Part shown: one piece after another, positions 1-5,799 of the stretch
How the letters are laid out: the number at the start of each line of letters is the position of its first letter
Numbering within the stretch: the stretch's first letter is position 1
Assembly (NCBI GenBank): GCA_900557285.1
Contig: USSJ01000072.1
Location: forward strand, 1-6,552
Length of the DNA: 6,552 nucleotides
Origin: an uncultured Clostridia bacterium
GTDB taxonomy: Bacteria > Bacillota > Clostridia > Christensenellales > Borkfalkiaceae
Direction of reading: 5' to 3'
Notes under the pieces: model-generated
Seen by the model: only the letters and a program-made list of their open reading frames with translations
The model's database searches: none
Told to the model about the DNA's origin: nothing
Program-made: the position numbers and the translations under genes

Positions 1-2
1 TG

Positions 3-269
3 GAGCAGACCATCGAGATCGCGAAGAGAGATTTCCAGGGCCTCTGTTTTGTGAATCTGGTGGATTTTGATGCCCTCTGGGGACACAGAAGAAATGTGGC
101 AGGCTATGCGGCAGAGCTGGAGCGCTTTGATGTGAAGCTTGGCGAACTCCTTGAAAACCTCCGGGAAGGTGATCTTTTGATGATAACGGCGGATCACGGA
201 AATGCGGATGAGATGTACGAGAAGCCGAAAAAGGAAGGCGGTTCGGCGAAAAGACCATTCTTTTCGTAG
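3..269 (+). CDS. deoB: Phosphopentomutase (DeoB), C-terminal fragment ending in a chimeric tail
   Basis: DeoB interconverts ribose-1-phosphate and ribose-5-phosphate (and the deoxy forms) in nucleoside salvage, in the cytosol. The frame is open from the left edge. The stretch [18 protein letters not shown] followed by LLMITADHG is characteristic of the alkaline-phosphatase-fold phosphopentomutases. Two metal ligands of the family, Asp and His of FDALWGH, lie at 69-71 and 84-86, and the ADHG Asp-His pair lies at 192-197. A normal DeoB would continue with NDPT...GTDHTRE, carrying another metal-binding His, and then about 50 more residues. Here the frame instead reads [18 protein letters not shown] and stops at 269. 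That tail is not DeoB sequence, so the catalytic site is incomplete. The true DeoB identity ends near base 203. The family call is firm; the truncation is either an assembly join or a real rearrangement. Confidence 0.78.
   Translation, partial: EQTIEIAKRDFQGLCFVNLVDFDALWGHRRNVAGYAAELERFDVKLGELLENLREGDLLMITADHGNADEMYEKPKKEGGSAKRPFFS
201..253 (+). other. Junction between deoB and rarA, possibly with a gpmI-like scrap
   Basis: Two frames both make sense here. In the deoB frame the codons after ADHG read [14 protein letters not shown]. That resembles the ADHGNADxM region of cofactor-independent phosphoglycerate mutase (GpmI), a relative of DeoB sharing the ADHG metal motif. In the rarA frame, bases 221-253 read [11 protein letters not shown], which runs smoothly into the RarA Walker B strand [11 protein letters not shown]; that frame is closed by TGA at 209-211. 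The switch out of DeoB is therefore near 200, and rarA homology begins somewhere between 212 and 250. Whether a piece of gpmI really lies between them, or whether the resemblance is chance over about 14 residues, cannot be settled by eye. Confidence 0.4.
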
Positions 270-1258
270 ATGAAATCCATCGTTTCAACAAAGCGCAGCA
301 GGATGCTTTTTTGCCGTATGTGGAAAAGGGAAGCATCACCCTGATCGGTGCGACCACGGAAAATCCTTCGTTTGAGGTCAACGGGGCGTTGCTTTCGAGG
401 TGCAAGGTATTTGTCCTGCAGGCGCTCAGTACAGAGGAATTGGTCGGGCTTTTGAAGCGGGCTTTGAGCGATGAACGGGGCTTCGGCAATGAGCAAGTTG
501 AAATCTCGGAAGAATTGATCCGTGCGATCGCGAATTTTGCGAACGGGGATGCCCGTTCCGCGCTTTCGACGTTGGAAATGGCGGTTCTGAACGGGGATCG
601 AAAAGGGGAAAAGACCTGTGTTACCAAAGAAACGGTGGAACAGTGCATTTCCAGAAAATCTTTACTTTATGACAAAAACGGGGAAGAGCATTATAATCTG
701 ATTTCCGCTCTGCACAAATCGATGCGCAATTCTGATCCGGATGCGGCGGTATACTGGCTTGCGCGGATGCTGGAGGCGGGCGAAGATCCGCTGTATATAG
801 CGAGGCGCGTGACCCGTTTTGCGAGCGAAGATGTGGGCTTGGCGGATCCTCGTGCGCTGGAGATCGCCGTGGCTGCCTATCAGGCGTGTCATCTGATCGG
901 CATGCCGGAATGTACGGTACATCTGACGCAGGCCGTCGTATATATGTCGCTGGCGCCGAAGTCGAACGCCCTGTATGTTGCGTACGGGAGGGCGAGAAAG
1001 GATGCGCTTGCGCAGCTGTCCGAACCTGTTCCGCTCGTGATACGGAATGCCCCGACGAAACTGATGAAAGAGCTGGATTACGGCAAGGGATATCAATATG
1101 CGCACGATTCGGAAGATAAACTGACGGATATGCAATGTCTGCCCGATTCTCTTGTCGGCAGGGAGTATTACACGCCGACGGAAGAGGGGCGGGAGATAAA
1201 ATTCAAAGCACGGCTTCAGGATATCAAGGACTGGAAAAAAACACACGGGGAAAAATAG
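212..1258 (+). CDS. rarA: Replication-associated recombination AAA+ ATPase RarA/MgsA, missing its N-terminus
   Basis: RarA is a cytosolic AAA+ ATPase related to clamp-loader subunits and RuvB that acts at stalled replication forks. The visible frame begins just after a stop at 209-211 and ends with TAG at 1256-1258. It contains the Walker B strand [18 protein letters not shown] (from 257), sensor 1 in [11 protein letters not shown] (341-373), the arginine-finger motif LLSRC (Arg at 398-400), and the C-terminal tetramerisation region with [11 protein letters not shown] and [10 protein letters not shown] (about 1040-1110). Family members are about 420-440 aa; only about 345 codons are present. 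About the first 90-100 residues, including the Walker A loop, are absent. The first ordinary start codon in frame is TTG at 311, which lies after Walker B and has no good ribosome binding site, so the product as written could not be an active ATPase. The remainder has no frameshift or internal stop, which suggests the loss is recent or artefactual. Confidence 0.9.
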   Translation, partial: DVREAEKGRRFGEKTILFVDEIHRFNKAQQDAFLPYVEKGSITLIGATTENPSFEVNGALLSRCKVFVLQALSTEELVGLLKRALSDERGFGNEQVEISEELIRAIANFANGDARSALSTLEMAVLNGDRKGEKTCVTKETVEQCISRKSLLYDKNGEEHYNLISALHKSMRNSDPDAAVYWLARMLEAGEDPLYIARRVTRFASEDVGLADPRALEIAVAAYQACHLIGMPECTVHLTQAVVYMSLAPKSNALYVAYGRARKDALAQLSEPVPLVIRNAPTKLMKELDYGKGYQYAHDSEDKLTDMQCLPDSLVGREYYTPTEEGREIKFKARLQDIKDWKKTHGEK

Positions 1259-1300
1259 AAAAGTTTTTTCTCGGAAATACAGACACAGGAGAAAAGGGAA

Positions 1301-1834
1301 ATGAATAAGACGGCGGTCGTATATTTTTCGCACAGCGGGATGAATTATGCGAAGGGAAAAATCGTCAAACTGGAAAAGGGCAACACGAAAGTTGCAGCCG
1401 AAAAGATAGCAAAGTATTGCGGTGCGGCGCTTTTTGAATTAAAAGAAGCGGAGGCGTATCCGGAAGATTACAGAGAATGCGTGGAGAGGGCGAAGCGTGA
1501 AATGCAGGCGGATGCGCGGCCTGCATTGAAGGAAACGGTCGATATCTCCGCGTATGACGATATTTTTCTGGGGTATCCGAACTGGTGCGGTACGATGCCC
1601 AAGATCGTGTGGACTTTCCTGGAAAGTTCCGATCTTTCCGGCAAGAAGATTCATCCGTTCTGCACGAACGAAGGAAGCGGCGCGGGCAGGAGCGGACAGG
1701 ACATCAAAAAGCTGTGTCCTGATGCGATCGTTTCGGAAGTGCTGTCCGTTTGCGGCTCCGACGTTGCCGCCTCGGACGGATTGCTGCGGGATTGGGTTGA
1801 GAAAACTTTGACAAAGGCGCGATCCGAGAATTGA
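1301..1834 (+). CDS. Flavodoxin-family protein (Flavodoxin_4 type)
   Basis: This 177-residue protein is a probable cytosolic FMN-binding electron-transfer or quinone/NADPH-reductase-like protein. It opens with a beta strand and phosphate-binding loop, VVYFSHSG (residues 6-13). As is common in this subfamily, the loop is followed by an insert before the GNT motif (residues 27-29) and the helix KVAAEKIAKY. A second FMN-contacting segment is FLGYPNWCGTMPKIVWTFLE (from residue 89), and a third is FCTNEGSGAGRSG, where the fold contacts the isoalloxazine ring. Length and motif order fit the Flavodoxin_4 family. The ATG start is supported by AGGAG at 1287-1291, nine bases upstream. It follows rarA by 42 bases with no terminator between them, so the two may share a transcript, although the functions are unrelated. 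The redox partner and physiological role cannot be read from the sequence. Confidence 0.88.
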   Translation: MNKTAVVYFSHSGMNYAKGKIVKLEKGNTKVAAEKIAKYCGAALFELKEAEAYPEDYRECVERAKREMQADARPALKETVDISAYDDIFLGYPNWCGTMPKIVWTFLESSDLSGKKIHPFCTNEGSGAGRSGQDIKKLCPDAIVSEVLSVCGSDVAASDGLLRDWVEKTLTKARSEN

Positions 1835-1898
1835 AATTGCAGGCCTGCGGGACAGAGCGGCTTTGAAAAATCATAGTTGAAAAGCGTAAATATTTTCA

Positions 1899-1927
1899 TT
1901 GACGTTTGCAATGATTTATGATATATT
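1899..1927 (+). promoter_or_regulatory. Sigma-A-type promoter of the GPP34 gene
   Basis: TTGACG at 1899-1904 and TATATT at 1922-1927 are separated by exactly 17 bases. A TG at 1919-1920 gives an extended -10. Transcription would start near 1934, leaving a short leader with the purine-rich AAGGGGG (1951-1957) a few bases before the ATG at 1963. The preceding flavodoxin gene therefore need not supply transcription here. Confidence 0.75.
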
Positions 1928-1962
1928 GAAAGGGAAAAGGCCGAGAAAGAAAGGGGGTTTTT

Positions 1963-2610
1963 ATGGGGTTATCTCTTTCGCAGAGTTATTTTCTCTGTGC
2001 TTTGAATAAAAAGGGGAAAATTTCTCCGCGGAAAACGGAAACGGCCGTATGTATGACTGCTTCCCCGGTGATCGAACTTATGCTGGAGAATGTTTTTTCC
2101 TGCGAAAAAAAACGCTTGAAAACGATCGGTGAATTGCCGGAAAACAGGGGGTATCTTGGACCAGTCTGCGAATTTGTCAAGGCAAAGCAACCGGTGAAGA
2201 TTGAAAAAGTGATCGAACATTTTGATCTTACTTTTTCTGGAAAACATATGCGCGCGGTGACAGACGGTATCGGAAATTCTTTGTCGGCGGCGGGGTATGT
2301 CAGCAAGAAGAAAGCGGGTTTGTTCCGGAACAAAAATGTATACATTCCTGATCCGAAAAAAGCAGAAGAGGCCGTATTCCCGTTGCGGGCTGAGTTTCTG
2401 GAAGGCGGCGAGTTAACGGCGGAAACGGTTGTTTTGGCGGTGCTTTTGGATAAATGCGGAAATCTGAAACGGTATTTTACGTCCAGAGGAAGAAAGATCA
2501 TCCGAAAACGGCTGAAAGAAATCAAGCGTACACCGCAGTACGAGGTCGTACAAAAAGCCGTGGAGTGTACAGATATTTTCTTGGAATGGATCAATCTGCA
2601 TACGAAATGA
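1963..2610 (+). CDS. GPP34 (GOLPH3-like) domain protein
   Basis: The 215-residue product resembles bacterial members of the GPP34 family (PF05719), named after the eukaryotic Golgi phosphoprotein GOLPH3. Features that fit are the N-terminal helix LSLSQSYFLCALNKKGKI, a middle segment ending LSAAGYVSKKKAGLFRNKN (about residues 108-126), and a helical C-terminal half. That half contains FPLRAEFLEGGELTAETVVL, a short Leu/Lys region around LDKCGNLKRYF, and the basic helix RKIIRKRLKEIKRTPQY. In GOLPH3 this fold binds phosphatidylinositol-4-phosphate through basic residues and a hydrophobic hairpin. What the bacterial proteins bind or do is not established. No signal peptide or membrane segment is visible, so it is probably a cytosolic or membrane-peripheral protein. 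It has its own promoter and a ribosome binding site (AAGGGGG at 1951-1957). The assignment rests on pattern recognition, without an alignment. Confidence 0.72.
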   Translation: MGLSLSQSYFLCALNKKGKISPRKTETAVCMTASPVIELMLENVFSCEKKRLKTIGELPENRGYLGPVCEFVKAKQPVKIEKVIEHFDLTFSGKHMRAVTDGIGNSLSAAGYVSKKKAGLFRNKNVYIPDPKKAEEAVFPLRAEFLEGGELTAETVVLAVLLDKCGNLKRYFTSRGRKIIRKRLKEIKRTPQYEVVQKAVECTDIFLEWINLHTK

Positions 2611-2653
2611 CGGGAAAAACATCTTTTGATGCATTACAAATGAATCAGATCAT

Positions 2654-2818
2654 GTGAGTTACACTCTTTATTCTGAACCGATAACCATTATTTCTGAAAA
2701 AGAAAACGCGGCAGAGCGGCAGGGCGGATGCAATTCGTCTTTGATAAGCGGTGCGATGATTGCTTCTTCCGTTCTGATCGTATCGGCGATTGCAATTATC
2801 GAAAGGAAAAGAGGTTAA
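2654..2818 (+). CDS. Possible small single-pass membrane peptide (54 aa)
   Basis: A frame open from 2630 to TAA at 2816-2818 reads sensibly from GTG at 2654. A polar, acidic N-terminal half containing YTLYSEPITIISEKENAAER is followed by GGCNSS, the hydrophobic run SGAMIASSVLIVSAIAII (about 2747-2800) and a basic end, ERKRG. The hydrophobic run is long enough to cross a membrane once, and the basic tail predicts the C-terminus inside the cell. A hairpin terminator begins 37 bases after the stop, and the GPP34 gene ends 43 bases before the start, so it could be the second gene of that transcript. Against it, there is no ATG in frame and no clear ribosome binding site before the GTG. It could instead be the C-terminal anchor left from a decayed surface-protein gene. 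I recognise no family. Confidence 0.35.
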   Translation: MSYTLYSEPITIISEKENAAERQGGCNSSLISGAMIASSVLIVSAIAIIERKRG

Positions 2819-2855
2819 AGTTTACGTATTCAGTTGCGGAACGGAGTACAAACTT

Positions 2856-2899
2856 AAAGACAGCCGCCCGAAAGCTTCAGCTTTCGGGCGGCTGTCTTT
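2856..2899 (+). terminator. Perfect 20-bp hairpin, probable terminator after the GPP34 unit
   Basis: Bases 2856-2875 pair without mismatch with 2880-2899 around a TTCA loop. The core is GACAGCCGCCCGAAAG with its reverse complement, flanked by AAA on the left and TTT on the right. The GC-rich stem is very stable, but the T run is only three bases, so termination is likely yet not textbook. The symmetry means it could work on either strand. It separates the GPP34/small-peptide unit from the manA promoter. Confidence 0.7.
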
Positions 2900-3052
2900 C
2901 CGATGCGGTTTACGGAAGTATTTGTTTATCCTGCCTTATAGGGGATTTTGGCGGCGCTCGCTGAAAACATACGGTCGGCAAATAGCAGAGAGCGTTTTTG
3001 TGGTTCGTAATTTTTAAAATTTCAAAAACGTGGCAGAAAATCCGATCGGTTA
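2900..3052 (+). other. Intergenic stretch with no recognisable gene
   Basis: I find no convincing coding frame, RNA gene or repeat here. A run of A and T tracts at about 3008-3029 lies roughly 25-45 bases upstream of the manA -35 box and might bend DNA or assist polymerase, which is inference only. Confidence 0.5.
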
Positions 3053-3081
3053 TTGACAGGGACGGCATAAGGTGTTATACT
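3053..3081 (+). promoter_or_regulatory. Strong sigma-A promoter of the manA-glucokinase operon
   Basis: A consensus -35 TTGACA (3053-3058) and a near-consensus -10 TATACT (3076-3081) are 17 bases apart. TG at 3073-3074 adds an extended -10. The start of transcription should lie near 3088, about 100 bases before the manA ATG. This is the best promoter in the window. Confidence 0.85.
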
Positions 3082-3087
3082 GAAATA

Positions 3088-3189
3088 AGTACGGATCGAT
3101 TTTAGGACAGATAAAATCTTATCCGCAAAAAATGCTTTTCGGGAAGGGAGCCGAAGGCAAATATGTGGTAAAAGGTGAGGGCAGAGAGT
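3088..3189 (+). promoter_or_regulatory. Structured 5' leader of manA with two predicted hairpins
   Basis: Hairpin 1 (3092-3125) has CGGAT paired with ATCCG and GATTTTA paired with TAAAATC, with one unpaired base on one side and two on the other and a GGACAGA loop. It begins only a few bases after the expected transcription start. Hairpin 2 (3134-3158) pairs TTCGG with CCGAA, extendable by G-U pairs, around a purine loop. Neither is followed by a T run, so they are not attenuators in the usual sense. Hairpin 1 could stabilise the 5' end or, as DNA, be a dyad operator. I recognise no known riboswitch class. Confidence 0.45.
3173..3180 (+). promoter_or_regulatory. Ribosome binding site that fixes the manA start at 3190
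   Basis: AGGTGAGG matches the anti-Shine-Dalgarno complement and lies nine bases before ATG 3190. A GTG at 3175 would also open the frame, but it sits inside this site and has no binding site of its own at a suitable distance. The protein therefore most likely begins MLKLEPVLKDYIWGG, as family members do. Confidence 0.75.
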
Positions 3190-4107
3190 ATGTTGAAGTT
3201 AGAGCCTGTTTTGAAAGATTATATCTGGGGCGGGATGAAGTTTGCGAAGATGTATGGCAGGAATAACGGGGGCAAAAGGATCAGTGAAAGCTGGGAAGTG
3301 TCGGTGCATCCCGACGGTCTGAGTACCTGTGAGGGCGGAACACTGGCGGAATATCTCGCCAAAAATCCGCAGGCGGTGGATAGAAACGGATCGCCGTTTC
3401 CCGTGCTCATAAAATACATAGACGCGGCGCAGAATTTGTCCGTGCAGGTGCATCCGGGCGACGAATATGCGCGCCGCGTGGAAAATGACAACGGCAAGAC
3501 GGAAATGTGGTATATTCTTGGCGCGGACGAGGGGGCGGGAATCTATTGCGGTTTCAAGCGCGATACGGACAAAGCGGAGTTTCTGGCAAAGGTCAAAGAC
3601 GGAACGGTGGAAGAACTTCTCAACTTTATTCCCGTAAAGGAAGGGGATTGTTTCCTCATCGAGGCGGGGACGGTACACGCCATCGGTGCGGGGTGCGTCA
3701 TCTGCGAAGTGCAGCAGAGCAGCAACGTGACTTATCGCGTATACGATTATAACCGCAGGGGCGCGGACGGAAAACTTCGCCCTCTTCATGTGGAAAAAGC
3801 CGTGGAGGTCATCAATTTCAAGGCATATGCAGACCATACCGCCACCGGATCATTTGAAAATGTGCAGGGCGGGAAAATACGCCGTCTGACGGGTTGCAAA
3901 TATTTTGAATGCCGCAAACTGGATCTTGCGGGTGTGTTTACGGAAAAAAATGAAAAATCTTTTACGGCGATCAATGTTCTCAAGGGGGAAGGCAAGGCGG
4001 ACGGAAAGCCTTTTAAGGCGGGCGACAGCTTTTTTGTCCCCTGCGGAGAAAAATTTGCTTTGGAAGGAAAGGCGGAAATCGTTCTGACGACGGAGGGAAA
4101 AGAATGA
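3190..4107 (+). CDS. manA: Mannose-6-phosphate isomerase, class I (short Bacillota type)
   Basis: This zinc enzyme interconverts mannose-6-phosphate and fructose-6-phosphate in the cytosol, feeding mannose into glycolysis or supplying mannose-6-phosphate for glycan synthesis. The 305-residue protein begins LKLEPVLKDYIWGG, the usual family opening. The zinc-site residues are visible as Gln86 and His88 in NLSVQVHPGDEYA, Glu105 in KTEMWYIL, and His163 in GTVHAIGAGC. The active-site segment NVTYRVYDYNR (about 179-189) is intact. The C-terminal part is a second cupin-like domain ending near the hydrophobic strand EIVLTTEGKE. Length matches the roughly 310-320 aa short form. The stop overlaps the glucokinase start (ATGA at 4104-4107), so the two are translationally coupled, and a strong promoter lies upstream. 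No missing key residue was seen. Confidence 0.95.
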   Translation: MLKLEPVLKDYIWGGMKFAKMYGRNNGGKRISESWEVSVHPDGLSTCEGGTLAEYLAKNPQAVDRNGSPFPVLIKYIDAAQNLSVQVHPGDEYARRVENDNGKTEMWYILGADEGAGIYCGFKRDTDKAEFLAKVKDGTVEELLNFIPVKEGDCFLIEAGTVHAIGAGCVICEVQQSSNVTYRVYDYNRRGADGKLRPLHVEKAVEVINFKAYADHTATGSFENVQGGKIRRLTGCKYFECRKLDLAGVFTEKNEKSFTAINVLKGEGKADGKPFKAGDSFFVPCGEKFALEGKAEIVLTTEGKE

Positions 4108-5072
4108 ATTATTATATAGGAATTGATTTGGGCGGTACGTTTGTCAAGTGCGGCATTGTGGACGAGCAGGGAAAGATCCTGATCAAGGATAAAATTCCTA
4201 CGGGAAACGGCAGACATTATACGGAGATCGCCGCGGACATGGCGGATTTTGCCGAACAACTCATTACTCGTGCGGGGCTGAAAAAAGAGGATGTGAAGGC
4301 AGCGGGGATCGGCGCGCCGGGAACTATCGACAGTAAAAACGGGGTCATTGTTTACAGCAACAATATCCGTTGGGAAAATGTACCGCTGTGTAAAGAGGTT
4401 GAAAAGCGGCTGGGTTTGCCCGCCTATATCACCAACGACGCAAACGCGGCGGCGTTGGGCGAAAACTTCTGCGGCGCGGGAAAGGATTATCGGAGCATGG
4501 TCTTTATCACGCTGGGAACGGGCGTCGGCGGCGGCATTATCATTGACGGAAAGATCTTTGAAGGGAACAAGTCTGCGGGTGCGGAGATCGGGCATGAAGT
4601 CATCCGCATGGGCGGCGAAAAATGTACCTGCGGCAGAAGGGGGTGTTTTGAGGCTTACGCTTCGGCAACGGCGCTCATCAACCAGACAAAGCGCGCCATG
4701 CAGAAGGACAAGGACAGCCTTTTGTGGAAGCTGTGCGCAAACGATATAGAAAAAGTGGACGGCAAAACCGTGTTCGATGCCAAAGATGCAGGGGACAAGA
4801 CGGCGGAAAGAGTGGTCAGAAATTACATACGATACCTTGCGGAAGGCGTGACGAACCTTGTCAACGTGTTCCGTCCCGAGGCGATCGTGCTGGGCGGCGG
4901 CGTGTGCGCGCAGGGAGAGAAGCTGATCAAACCTTTAAAGAGAAAGGTGAATTCTCTTGCCTACGGCGGCGTCAGGTATGCGCCCGTGGAGATTGTGACG
5001 GCAAGTCTTGGTAACGATGCAGGACTTTGCGGGGCGGCAAGGCTCGCGATGCTGAAAACGACAGAAAATTGA
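4104..5072 (+). CDS. glcK: ROK-family glucokinase
   Basis: The enzyme probably phosphorylates glucose to glucose-6-phosphate with ATP in the cytosol. The 322-residue protein opens with the ATP phosphate-binding motif GIDLGGTFVKCGIVD (residues 6-20). It carries the catalytic Asp112 in ITNDANAAALGE and a second nucleotide loop, ITLGTGVGGGI (135-145). The ROK zinc signature is complete: Glu161 and His164 in AGAEIGHEV, then Cys174, Cys176 and Cys181 in CTCGRRGCFE. A C-terminal adenine-side motif, EAIVLGGGVC, is present. GGAGGG at 4092-4097 lies six bases before the ATG, inside the end of manA, and the genes overlap by four bases. Pairing with manA supports hexose use. Other ROK proteins phosphorylate fructose, mannose, allose or N-acetylmannosamine, so glucose as substrate is likely but not certain. 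There is no DNA-binding domain, so it is a kinase and not a ROK repressor. Confidence 0.9.
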   Translation: MNYYIGIDLGGTFVKCGIVDEQGKILIKDKIPTGNGRHYTEIAADMADFAEQLITRAGLKKEDVKAAGIGAPGTIDSKNGVIVYSNNIRWENVPLCKEVEKRLGLPAYITNDANAAALGENFCGAGKDYRSMVFITLGTGVGGGIIIDGKIFEGNKSAGAEIGHEVIRMGGEKCTCGRRGCFEAYASATALINQTKRAMQKDKDSLLWKLCANDIEKVDGKTVFDAKDAGDKTAERVVRNYIRYLAEGVTNLVNVFRPEAIVLGGGVCAQGEKLIKPLKRKVNSLAYGGVRYAPVEIVTASLGNDAGLCGAARLAMLKTTEN

Positions 5073-5241
5073 TGTCCGCGCGATGGGGAGCGGTTTGTCT
5101 GTCGGGAAAGCGGAAACCTGTCAATAATAATTTTGAACAGACCAAACGTCGATCCTTATTGTGCGGTCAACGGATCAATATATTTTTCATACAGCAGAAT
5201 TTTAAATGAATGAATGCTATCATAAAGAAAATCGGGATTTC

Positions 5242-5246
5242 GGAGG
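5242..5246 (+). promoter_or_regulatory. Ribosome binding site that fixes the start of the split-barrel protein at 5254
   Basis: GGAGG lies seven bases before ATG 5254. An in-frame ATG at 5206 would add 16 residues (beginning MNECYHKEN) that are not typical of the family, and it has no purine-rich site before it. The inner start is preferred. Confidence 0.8.
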
Positions 5247-5253
5247 TAAAAAT

Positions 5254-5649
5254 ATGAAACGTGTTTATGATTTTCTGAAAGCGGCAGGTACTTATTATTT
5301 AGCGACGGCGGAAGGAGATCAGCCGCGCGTGCGCCCGTTCGGGACTGTACATATTTATGAGGGAAAATTGTATATTCAGACGGGGAAAGGGAAGAATGTT
5401 GCGAAGCAGATCGCCGCAGATCCGAAGGTGGAAGTGTGCGCAATGAAAGGGGACGAATGGATACGGGTTACAGGGACGCTTGTCCTGGATGAGCGCACGC
5501 AGGCACAGGAAAGTATGCTGGACGAATACCCGTCCTTGCGGGCTATGTACAAGACGGGGCCGGAAGGGAATACGGCTGTCTATTATTTTAAGGATGCAAC
5601 GGCAACCATATCGTCATTTTCACACGGGCCTGAAATCATAACGTTTTGA
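5254..5649 (+). CDS. Pyridoxamine 5'-phosphate oxidase superfamily protein (FMN-binding split barrel)
   Basis: This 131-residue protein belongs to the small flavin-binding split-barrel proteins often annotated as pyridoxamine-phosphate-oxidase-like. The pattern includes the N-terminal helix RVYDFLKAAGTYYLAT, the strand pair QPRVRPFGTVHIYEGKLYI and QTGKGKNVAKQI, which contact the FMN phosphate in relatives. Next come EVCAMKGDEWIRVTGTLVLD, a helical stretch around SMLDEYPSLRAMY, and a closing strand VYYFKDATATISSF. The length fits the small Clostridia-type members, which are usually uncharacterised and are not true vitamin B6 oxidases. Some relatives reduce nitro compounds or bind F420 or haem, so the substrate cannot be named. 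A 181-base gap without a clear terminator separates it from the glucokinase gene. I found no convincing promoter in that gap, only a TATATT at 5179-5184 lacking a well-spaced -35. A strong terminator lies ten bases after its stop. Confidence 0.85.
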   Translation: MKRVYDFLKAAGTYYLATAEGDQPRVRPFGTVHIYEGKLYIQTGKGKNVAKQIAADPKVEVCAMKGDEWIRVTGTLVLDERTQAQESMLDEYPSLRAMYKTGPEGNTAVYYFKDATATISSFSHGPEIITF

Positions 5650-5658
5650 TCTTTGCAG

Positions 5659-5705
5659 AAAAAAACCGCTGCGCGCAAAACGATTTTGCGCGCAGCGGTT
5701 TTTTT
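5659..5705 (+). terminator. Bidirectional intrinsic terminator between converging genes
   Basis: Bases 5659-5680 pair perfectly with 5684-5705 around a CGA loop. The core CCGCTGCGCGC is GC-rich, and seven A on the left and seven T on the right give a proper U tract in either direction. It starts ten bases after the split-barrel gene's stop and lies about 95 bases beyond the end of the minus-strand repressor gene, so it can serve both. Confidence 0.93.
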
Positions 5706-5799
5706 GTCGCCAAACGACAGAATACGGAATCAGCGTTCAGCGGCGGCGTTCATACCGTGCGTTTTCAAAGAGCTGTTTTCGGCCGATGGGGCCGCGGGC

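Noticed and set aside
662..1333. Long minus-strand frame opposite rarA
   Set aside because: It is antisense to a clearly conserved protein and rich in Arg, His and Ile/Phe in the manner of a shadow frame.
1839..1848. 10-base palindrome GCAGGCCTGC after the flavodoxin gene
   Set aside because: It has no loop or T run, so it is not a terminator; a palindrome this short can occur by chance.
1986..2594. Minus-strand frame of 202 residues opposite the GPP34 gene
   Set aside because: The plus-strand frame has a promoter, ribosome binding site and family features; the opposite frame has none.
2728..3017. Two plus-strand frames starting at 2728 and 2790
   Set aside because: Both run straight through the perfect 20-bp hairpin at 2856-2899, lack ribosome binding sites and show no family pattern.
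3786..4595. Minus-strand frame of 269 residues opposite manA and the glucokinase gene
   Set aside because: It crosses two genes with complete catalytic motifs and matches no family.
5133..5184. Possible promoter before the split-barrel gene (TTGAAC at 5133, TTGTGC at 5159, TATATT at 5179)
   Set aside because: Spacings are wrong (14 bases between TTGTGC and TATATT) or the partner boxes are poor, so no pair is convincing.
5780..5794. CGGCC/GGCCG hairpin just past the repressor stop
   Set aside because: The stem is only 5 bp with no T run on either strand; the much better terminator at 5659-5705 serves this gap.
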